Positions 17,255-22,150 of a stretch of 22,150 bases of DNA are shown here, one piece after another. The stretch lies in contig JACCQX010000188.1 of assembly GCA_013813905.1 (NCBI GenBank), positions 1 through 22,150 of the forward strand. Reading direction: 5' to 3'. The notes below the pieces were generated by a model. The model did not search any database. It was given only the letters and a program-made list of their open reading frames with translations, and was not told the origin of the DNA. Each line of letters begins with the position of its first letter. The first letter of the stretch is position 1. The DNA is from Chloroflexota bacterium. GTDB taxonomy: Bacteria > Chloroflexota > Limnocylindria > Limnocylindrales > CSP1-4. Made by a program: the position numbers and the translations under genes.

Positions 17255-18946
17255 ATGCGCGTGCTCGCCGTGTACCGTCGGGTCCTCGCCAACAGGGATC
17301 TCAGCCGTCTGATGTTCGGGGAGTTCGTCTCCTCGATCGGGGACTGGCTCTACCTCGTTGCCCTCCTGATCGTCATCTATGAACAGGCTGCGGACCCGGT
17401 CGTTCTGGGCATCGTGGGGGCGGCCCGAGTGCTCCCCTACATCCTGCTGTCCATCCCGGCCGGGATCGCCGCCGATCGCCTGGACCGCCGCCTGATCCTC
17501 CTCGTCACCGATGTGGCACGCGGCCTGATCATGGTCGGCATGGCGGCCGTGGTGACCCTTGGCGGGCCGGTGGAGCTCATCGTGGTGCTGGCCATCGTCG
17601 CCACCTGTTTCTCCGCTTTCTTCTCGCCGGCCATCGGCTCCTACATCCCGGCACTGGTGCGGGACGAGTCCGAGCTCGGGCCGGCCAACAGCACCTGGTC
17701 CGGGCTCGACAACCTGGCCTTCGTCATCGGCCCCGCCGTCGCCGGGATCCTCATCGGCTTCGGCGGGCTCACCATGGCGTTCCTACTGAACGCCGCCTCG
17801 TTCGCGATCGTGGCCGTGGTCCTGTGGGGCCTTCCTTCTTCCCGCGCCGGGGACCGGAGCGCAGCACGTGCCGGGTCCAGCGCAACTGCCGAAGTGAGCG
17901 ATGACCCCGCCGGAGATGCAGCACGGCTGTCGGTGCGCGCGGCGATCCGGCCCATCACCATGCCTCTGCTCGCGCTGACTGTGCTGAACGTCGTGGGGGC
18001 CTTCGTGGCCGGCGGCCTGGGCGTGTTGACCGTCGTCCTTGCCGTGGACGTTCTGCGGTCGGGTGATGCGGGCACCGGGCTGCTCAATGCCGCCGTCGGC
18101 GCCGGCGGCCTCCTGGGAGCGCTCGTATCGAGTGCCCTCGTCCTCCGTCGCCGGCTGGCCCCGCCGCTGATCATCGGCGGGCTGGCCTTCGCCGGAAGCG
18201 TCCTCATACTGGGTCAGGCTCGATCACTGGGCGCGGCGATGCTCGCGCTGGTCGTGGCTTCGGCGGGGGCTTTACTCGTCGAGGTGATCGGCACCACGCT
18301 CTTCCAGCGCATCGTGCCCGATGAGATCCGGGGCCGCGTGATCGGTGCCATGGAGACGCTCTCCGTGACAGCCTATGCCGCCGGCTCGTTCCTGATACCC
18401 GTCCTGGCCGTCACGCTCGGCCCGGACCCGGTACTCGCGGCATCCGGGCTGCTGGTGGCCGTCTCGATCGGCATAGCGGTGCCGCTGCTCGGTCGCCATG
18501 CCGTCCAGCGGCCCGCGCGGGACGCCTTGCGTGAGCGTCTGCTCCATGTTCCTGTCCTTGCCGGGATGCCTCCGGCGCGCCTGGAAGCCGCCATGGCCCA
18601 GCTTGCGGTGATCCCCATGGCGGCGGGCCAGGTCATAATCCGCCAGGGCGAGCCAGCGGATCGCTTCTACGTCATCGCGGAGGGCAGCGTCGAGGTGACG
18701 CAACACATGGTCGACGGTCGGCCGGAGCGGGTCCTGCGGCGCATGGCCACGGAGGATGTCTTCGGCGAGATCGGCCTGCTCAGCGGCGGCCGCCGCACCG
18801 CCACGGTGACAGCGCTGGGGTCCGGCACCCTGCTGGCTCTGGAAGGCGCCGCCTTCCTGGAGCTGGTCGGCTCAGGCCCGGGCTTGACGTCCCGCTTGCT
18901 CGACCTTCATCGTGGGGCCACGCCCATGGCCGCCACGGGCGCCTAG
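17255..18946 (+). CDS. MFS transporter with C-terminal cyclic-nucleotide-binding domain
   Basis: A 563-residue inner-membrane protein. Residues about 1-415 are a major facilitator domain with 10-12 hydrophobic segments, beginning RDLSRLMFGEFVSSIGDWLY, with the cytoplasmic loop AADRLDRRLILLV after the early helices and a hydrophilic central loop (residues about 197-228). This resembles EntS/MFS_3-type exporters. Residues about 430-550 are a cyclic-nucleotide-binding-like domain: VIIRQGEPADRFYVIAEGSV then FGEIGLLSGGRRTATVTAL, the phosphate-cassette pattern. It may therefore be gated by a nucleotide second messenger. ATG 17255 was chosen over the adjacent TTG 17252 because GAGG lies 4 bases before it. 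Substrate unknown. It is followed after 13 bases by a Crp/Fnr regulator. Confidence 0.88.
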   Translation: MRVLAVYRRVLANRDLSRLMFGEFVSSIGDWLYLVALLIVIYEQAADPVVLGIVGAARVLPYILLSIPAGIAADRLDRRLILLVTDVARGLIMVGMAAVVTLGGPVELIVVLAIVATCFSAFFSPAIGSYIPALVRDESELGPANSTWSGLDNLAFVIGPAVAGILIGFGGLTMAFLLNAASFAIVAVVLWGLPSSRAGDRSAARAGSSATAEVSDDPAGDAARLSVRAAIRPITMPLLALTVLNVVGAFVAGGLGVLTVVLAVDVLRSGDAGTGLLNAAVGAGGLLGALVSSALVLRRRLAPPLIIGGLAFAGSVLILGQARSLGAAMLALVVASAGALLVEVIGTTLFQRIVPDEIRGRVIGAMETLSVTAYAAGSFLIPVLAVTLGPDPVLAASGLLVAVSIGIAVPLLGRHAVQRPARDALRERLLHVPVLAGMPPARLEAAMAQLAVIPMAAGQVIIRQGEPADRFYVIAEGSVEVTQHMVDGRPERVLRRMATEDVFGEIGLLSGGRRTATVTALGSGTLLALEGAAFLELVGSGPGLTSRLLDLHRGATPMAATGA

Positions 18947-18959
18947 AGGACGGGGACGG

Positions 18960-19652
18960 ATGGACGACACGTTCGCGATCGATAGCCTGCGCCGTTGCGC
19001 CCTCTTCGCCCACGCCGATGACGACACGGTGCGCAAGGTGGCCCGCGGCCTGCGTCGCCGTCGCTTCCGCCGCAACGAGGTGATCTTCCACCAAGGCGAC
19101 CCTGGCGATTCGCTGCACATCGTCGCGAGCGGTACGGCCAAGGTCACCCTTCCCTCGACGGAGGGTGAGGAGGCCATCATCGCGACACTCCGTCCCGGTG
19201 ACTTCTTCGGTGAGCTGGCGCTCCTCGACGGAGCGCCGAGGTCCGCGACCGCCGTCGCGCTCGAGCCGATGGAGACCATCACGCTGCCCAGAGCCGACTT
19301 TCGCGCGCTGCTGGACGGGGATACGGGACTTCGTGACGCGCTGCTGGCGGGACTTTCGCACGAGCTCCGGCGCATCACGGGACACGTCGAAGAGCTGCAC
19401 TTCCTGGATCTGGCGGGGCGGCTTGCCATGCGCCTAACGCGCCTGGCTCGCGAGCAGGATGCCGCGCTGGCCGGCGAGGTCCGTCTCGATTGGCCCTACA
19501 CCCAATCAGACCTGGCGTCGATGATCGGAGGCACCCGACAGAGCGTGAACAAGCTGCTCAGCGCACTGGTCGACGATGGACTCGTCCGGATCGAACGAGA
19601 CACGCTCATCATCACGGACGTGGACCACCTGGCACGCAGGGCGGAACGTTGA
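18960..19652 (+). CDS. Crp/Fnr family transcriptional regulator
   Basis: A 230-residue cytoplasmic DNA-binding regulator. Residues about 10-125 form the cyclic-nucleotide-binding-like sensor: CALFAHADDDTVRKVARGL, then IFHQGDPGDSLHIVASGTAK and FFGELALLDGAPRSATAVAL. A dimerisation helix follows. A Crp-type winged helix-turn-helix is at about 182-209, with DLASMIGGTRQSVNKLLSAL as the recognition region. No Fnr-type N-terminal cysteine cluster is present, so an Fe-S oxygen sensor is unlikely. The ATG at 18960 follows a purine-rich GGGGACGG run and gives a normal length. It is 13 bases after the transporter, in one unit with it, so it probably controls that gene or its neighbours. The effector is unknown. 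Confidence 0.92.
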   Translation: MDDTFAIDSLRRCALFAHADDDTVRKVARGLRRRRFRRNEVIFHQGDPGDSLHIVASGTAKVTLPSTEGEEAIIATLRPGDFFGELALLDGAPRSATAVALEPMETITLPRADFRALLDGDTGLRDALLAGLSHELRRITGHVEELHFLDLAGRLAMRLTRLAREQDAALAGEVRLDWPYTQSDLASMIGGTRQSVNKLLSALVDDGLVRIERDTLIITDVDHLARRAER

Positions 19653-19655
19653 GCG

Positions 19656-19678
19656 AGCCGACTGGCTCCCTGTCGGCT
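19656..19678 (+). terminator. Weak hairpin after the Crp/Fnr gene
   Basis: AGCCGAC (19656-19662) and GTCGGCT (19672-19678) form a perfect 7-base-pair stem with a 9-base loop, 3 bases after the regulator's stop. There is no U run. It could end the transporter/regulator transcript, leaving the EGH-repeat gene to its own promoter in the 140-base gap, where I see no clear -35/-10 pair. Confidence 0.25.
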
Positions 19679-19792
19679 GTCGGACACTCGGGCTGTCACA
19701 TCCAGGCTCACGGACGGCGCGCCAGCGGCGTACTGTTGCGCCAGGCCGGGTCACAGACGTGTCCCGCCAACACGGCTAGAGGACATCGAACG

Positions 19793-20035
19793 ATGGACAA
19801 CAAGATGGGCGGCGAATCGCGATCCGTGCGGCTGGGCGGCGAGGCAGCTGCCGATGACGATGTCGAGGGCCACCGGTTCTCCGTCCGCGCCACGGACGAC
19901 GAGCAGGACACCGAGGGTCATGGCATCAAGGCGCCCAAGGCCGGCGACGAGGACGACACCGAGGGTCATGGCATCAAGGCGCTCAAGGCCGACGACGACG
20001 AGGATGTCGAGGGACACGCCTCGCGCCTGAGGTGA
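19793..20035 (+). CDS. 80-residue protein of 16-residue D-[VT]-E-G-H repeats
   Basis: I do not recognise a described family. After a 22-residue N-terminal part (MDNKMGGESRSVRLGGEAAA then Asp-Asp), the protein is four head-to-tail units beginning at Asp23, Asp39, Asp55 and Asp71. Each starts D-V/T-E-G-H, then has a basic/hydrophobic part (RFSVRA, GIKAPKA, GIKALKA, ASRLR) and an acidic part (TDDEQ, GDED, DDDE). The last unit is cut short. There is no signal peptide, membrane segment or Cys. It starts at ATG 19793, with GAGG 11 bases upstream. The GAF gene follows after 26 bases and the subtilase 16 bases after that, suggesting one operon. A repeated-core peptide precursor or a protease substrate/inhibitor are possibilities, not demonstrated. 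Confidence 0.75.
   Translation: MDNKMGGESRSVRLGGEAAADDDVEGHRFSVRATDDEQDTEGHGIKAPKAGDEDDTEGHGIKALKADDDEDVEGHASRLR
19859..20032 (+). repeat. 48-base coding tandem repeat
   Basis: Units at 19859-19906, 19907-19954, 19955-20002 and a partial one at 20003-20032 keep an exact 48-base period. Units 2 and 3 are nearly identical over their first 40 bases, differing by C/T in the Pro/Leu codon, so this duplication is recent; units 1 and 4 are more diverged in DNA but keep the D-x-E-G-H core, suggesting selection on that core. Confidence 0.9.
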
Positions 20036-20061
20036 GCCGATCCTGCTAGCCCGCATCGGGC

Positions 20062-20841
20062 ATGGCTTCGGACCACGACGAGCTCACCGCCGCGTTCCAC
20101 CTCCTTCGGGAGGCAGCGCGGCGGTCGGCTGTCGCACGGCAGCTCCAGGGCGACGTCGAGCAGGCGCTGCTCCGCTCCATCGTGGAGGCGACGGCCACCC
20201 TCTTCGACGCTGAGGCGGCATCGATCGCCATCTTCGAGCGCGAGCCGGACCGGCTCGAGTTCCGTGTCGCGGCGGGCGCTCAGGGTGCGGGCGCCGTCGG
20301 ACTGTCCGTTCCCCCATCGCAGGGGATCGTGGGCTACGTCTTCTCCACGGGTCAGGCGCTCGCGCTGTCCGACGTGCTGGCCGATCCTCGCTTTGATCGG
20401 CGGACCGCCGAGCGCACGGGCTACGTGCCGCGCTCCATCGCGGCCGTGCCGCTCATCGATGGGCAGCACCCGGTGGGGGTGCTCCAGGTACTGGACAAGC
20501 GCGGCTCCGCCACGTTCTCCCTGCGCGACATGGAGCTGCTGGGCGCCTTCGCCGCGCAGGCTGCCGCTGCCATCAACGCCACCCGCGTCCAGCGTGACAC
20601 GAGCCGGCTGCTGCGTGAGGTGTTCCGGGAGCTAGGGGACGTGGAGCTGGACGAGGCGGCGGTGGAGTCGCTCGTCAGCGCGGCGACCGCGGATCTGGAT
20701 CGCGATGAGGAAGCGCCCTTCTGGCGCCTCGTGGATCAGGTCAGCCAGCTCAACGGGATGACGGATCGTGAGCTAACGCTGGTCTCGGACATCCTTGAGG
20801 TGGTCGGGCGTCACGCCACGCGCCCCGGCCGGCGCGGTTGA
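20062..20841 (+). CDS. GAF-domain protein
   Basis: A 259-residue soluble protein. An N-terminal helix (AFHLLREAARRSAVARQLQG) leads into one GAF domain at residues about 35-175: LFDAEAASIAIFEREPDRLE, PPSQGIVGYVFSTGQALALS, RFDRRTAERTGYVPRSIAAV and GVLQVLDKRGSATFS are classic GAF segments. GAF domains bind small molecules such as cyclic nucleotides or haem; the ligand here is unknown. Residues 180-259 are acidic and helical, with no kinase, cyclase, phosphodiesterase or DNA-binding output, so it likely acts through a partner. The ATG has only a weak ribosome site (GGGC), suggesting coupling to the EGH-repeat gene 26 bases upstream. The protease gene starts 16 bases after its stop. Confidence 0.85.
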   Translation: MASDHDELTAAFHLLREAARRSAVARQLQGDVEQALLRSIVEATATLFDAEAASIAIFEREPDRLEFRVAAGAQGAGAVGLSVPPSQGIVGYVFSTGQALALSDVLADPRFDRRTAERTGYVPRSIAAVPLIDGQHPVGVLQVLDKRGSATFSLRDMELLGAFAAQAAAAINATRVQRDTSRLLREVFRELGDVELDEAAVESLVSAATADLDRDEEAPFWRLVDQVSQLNGMTDRELTLVSDILEVVGRHATRPGRRG

Positions 20842-20857
20842 TCCGGCGGGATCCCGG

Positions 20858-21673
20858 ATGACGGAGCCGCTTCTTCCCGCCTGGTCGGAGCCCTTCGCGG
20901 GGGAGGGCAGCGGCCTGTTGCGATCCGTGCGAGTGGACGCCATCGGCCGGGAGTGGGCCTGGGGTGGGTCGACGGGCGCCGGCGTCACCGTGGCCATCAT
21001 CGACAGCGGCTTGGAGCGGCAGCATCAGGCCCTGCACGGGCGCGTGGTGGAGAGCGTCGCGGTGGAGATGCTAGACGGAGAGCCCAAGGTCGTTCCGGAC
21101 GATGCTGGCGACCTGTTCGGTCATGGCACGGCTTGCGGCGGGATCATCCTGGGGCTGGCGCCGGACGTGGAGCTCGTGTCAGTGCGCGTGCTTGGCGCGG
21201 ACCTGCGTGGCAAGGGTGCCGCGTTCCTGGCCGGCCTGGAGTGGGCCGTGGAGCGGGGCGTGCAAGTGGCCAATCTGAGCCTCTCGTCCAAGAGTGCCGC
21301 ACTGTTCCCCGCCTTTCACGAGGTCGTCGACCAAGCCTACTTCCGCGGTACGGCACTGGTCAGCGCGGCTAACAACGTCACCGGTGCCAGCTATCCCTCG
21401 CTGTTCGCATCGGTCTTCTCGGTGGCGGCTCATGCGGTCGCCGACCCCTGGCGCATCTACTACAACCCGGCACCGCCGGTCGAGTTCGGGGCGTGGGGCG
21501 TCGACGTGCCCATCGCCTGGAAGGACGGCGGATCGACGGTCGCGACAGGCAACAGCTTCGCCGCGCCGCACATCGCGGGCCTCGTGGCGTTGATCGTCTC
21601 GAAGCACCCCGGCCTCAGCCCCTTCGAGCTCAAGGCGGTGCTCGCCGCGGTCGCCGATAACCCCCGATCGTGA
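20858..21673 (+). CDS. Subtilisin-like (S8) serine protease, apparently cytoplasmic
   Basis: A 271-residue S8 protease. The catalytic triad is intact: Asp49 in VAIIDSGLE, His89 in DLFGHGTACGG and Ser233 in TGNSFAAPHIAGL. Asn172 or Asn173 in SAANNV supplies the oxyanion hole. No signal peptide or inhibitory propeptide is seen: residues 1-40 are short and hydrophilic and run straight into the catalytic fold, so it is probably cytoplasmic and not made as a classical zymogen. ATG 20858 was chosen over 20795 because the extra residues are a shadow of the GAF gene and GGCGGGA precedes the ATG. It is the last gene of the EGH-repeat/GAF unit, so one of those proteins may be substrate or regulator. 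Confidence 0.9.
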   Translation: MTEPLLPAWSEPFAGEGSGLLRSVRVDAIGREWAWGGSTGAGVTVAIIDSGLERQHQALHGRVVESVAVEMLDGEPKVVPDDAGDLFGHGTACGGIILGLAPDVELVSVRVLGADLRGKGAAFLAGLEWAVERGVQVANLSLSSKSAALFPAFHEVVDQAYFRGTALVSAANNVTGASYPSLFASVFSVAAHAVADPWRIYYNPAPPVEFGAWGVDVPIAWKDGGSTVATGNSFAAPHIAGLVALIVSKHPGLSPFELKAVLAAVADNPRS

Positions 21674-21687
21674 TCTCGATGGCGACC

Positions 21688-22150
21688 TCAGGACGGTGCC
21701 GGGGCCTCCACTCTCTCCGACACTTTCGACGGGACTGACTCCCGTTCATCGGAAGGCTCCGCCAAGGCATCGTCCATCTGTCGGATGAAGGGTCGCGCAC
21801 CCAGACGAACGAAGATCTCGCGCGCTTCGTCCCCAAGGCCTCGGGCGTCAGGGTTGCTCGACCCCAGTAGCTGCACGCTGAGGAGCCCGTTGAGAGCGAC
21901 CTCCAGGACCATGCCCTCCTCTTTCAGCCGCCGACCGGTGTCACGGAAGCCGTTGACGGCCTCGACCGCGCGGCCCTCGAGCGTCGCAAGCCCCGCTTCC
22001 ATCGCCTCGCGCTGCATGGTCAGCGCCGGTCCCCGGACGCCGGTGGCCTCAAGGCCTTTCAGGGCGAGCCGAGCGCGCTCCGGATCCTGCATCGTCAGCG
22101 CAGCCCGTGCCGCGAGGATGTAGCTGGGCGGCGCATTGATGGCGCTGATC
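21688..22150 (-). CDS. C-terminal part of a helical-repeat (TPR-like) protein, cut by the window edge
   Basis: The minus-strand frame is open from the right edge of the window to TGA at 21688-21690, giving about 154 residues of the C-terminus. It is composed of paired helices (YILAARAALTMQDPERARLA; ALTMQREAMEAGLATLEGRA; LEVALNGLLSVQLLG), then AREIFVRLGARPFIRQMDDA and a polar, probably disordered tail. The AREIFxRLGA..xxxMDxA ending is typical of the TPR-rich C-termini of large adenylate/guanylate-cyclase or AAA/LuxR-type signalling proteins. An internal Met (22092) is unlikely to be the true start. It converges on the protease gene with only 14 bases between stops and no clear terminator. Confidence 0.7.
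   Translation of the reverse strand, partial: ISAINAPPSYILAARAALTMQDPERARLALKGLEATGVRGPALTMQREAMEAGLATLEGRAVEAVNGFRDTGRRLKEEGMVLEVALNGLLSVQLLGSSNPDARGLGDEAREIFVRLGARPFIRQMDDALAEPSDERESVPSKVSERVEAPAPS

Overview
This is a GC-rich bacterial chromosomal window, without plasmid, phage or CRISPR signals. Its centre is an unusually complete, tightly packed purine operon. The mixture of a lysyl-oxidase-like secreted protein, small acidic EGH-motif proteins, many GTG/TTG starts and an MFS/cyclic-nucleotide-domain fusion suggests an uncultured Chloroflexota lineage (Limnocylindria/Ellin6529-like) or, less likely, an actinobacterium. That placement is inference from gene content and not from a marker gene.

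Left arm (1-2693). The first 570 bases look like decayed coding DNA. Three minus-strand genes follow: a small acidic protein (585-917), an SRPBCC/AHSA1 gene broken by one extra base (1032-1449), and a secreted lysyl-oxidase-family protein (1516-2307) with a good TTGCCA-N17-TAGGAT promoter. The 386-base divergent region before purA holds an extended -10 promoter candidate, a possible 10-codon leader peptide and an 18-base perfect palindrome.

Purine operon (2694-15695). The order is purA-purD-purB-purC-purS-purQ-purL-purF-purM-purN/H, all on the plus strand and mostly joined by ATGA or GTGA start/stop overlaps. It supplies every enzyme from PRPP to IMP except the AIR carboxylation step (purE/purK), and adds PurA and PurB for IMP to AMP. 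PurN and PurH, the two formyl-tetrahydrofolate transformylases, are one continuous polypeptide. A 38-base tandem duplication between purA and purD has made a 13-codon minigene that keeps stop/start coupling on both sides. PurF has an Asp-to-Ala change in its PRPP loop.

Right arm (15763-22150). This accessory region begins with a small acidic/helical protein, a hairpin terminator between convergent genes, and two small minus-strand genes. Next come an MFS transporter with a C-terminal cyclic-nucleotide-binding domain and a Crp/Fnr regulator in one unit. A second unit encodes an 80-residue protein built of 16-residue D-[VT]-E-G-H repeats, a GAF-domain protein and a cytoplasmic subtilisin-like protease. 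A second small protein with the same DDTEGH motif lies divergently upstream of the transporter, so EGH-motif proteins bracket the transporter/regulator pair. This grouping is the best candidate here for an undescribed system. The window ends inside the C-terminal part of a helical-repeat protein on the minus strand.
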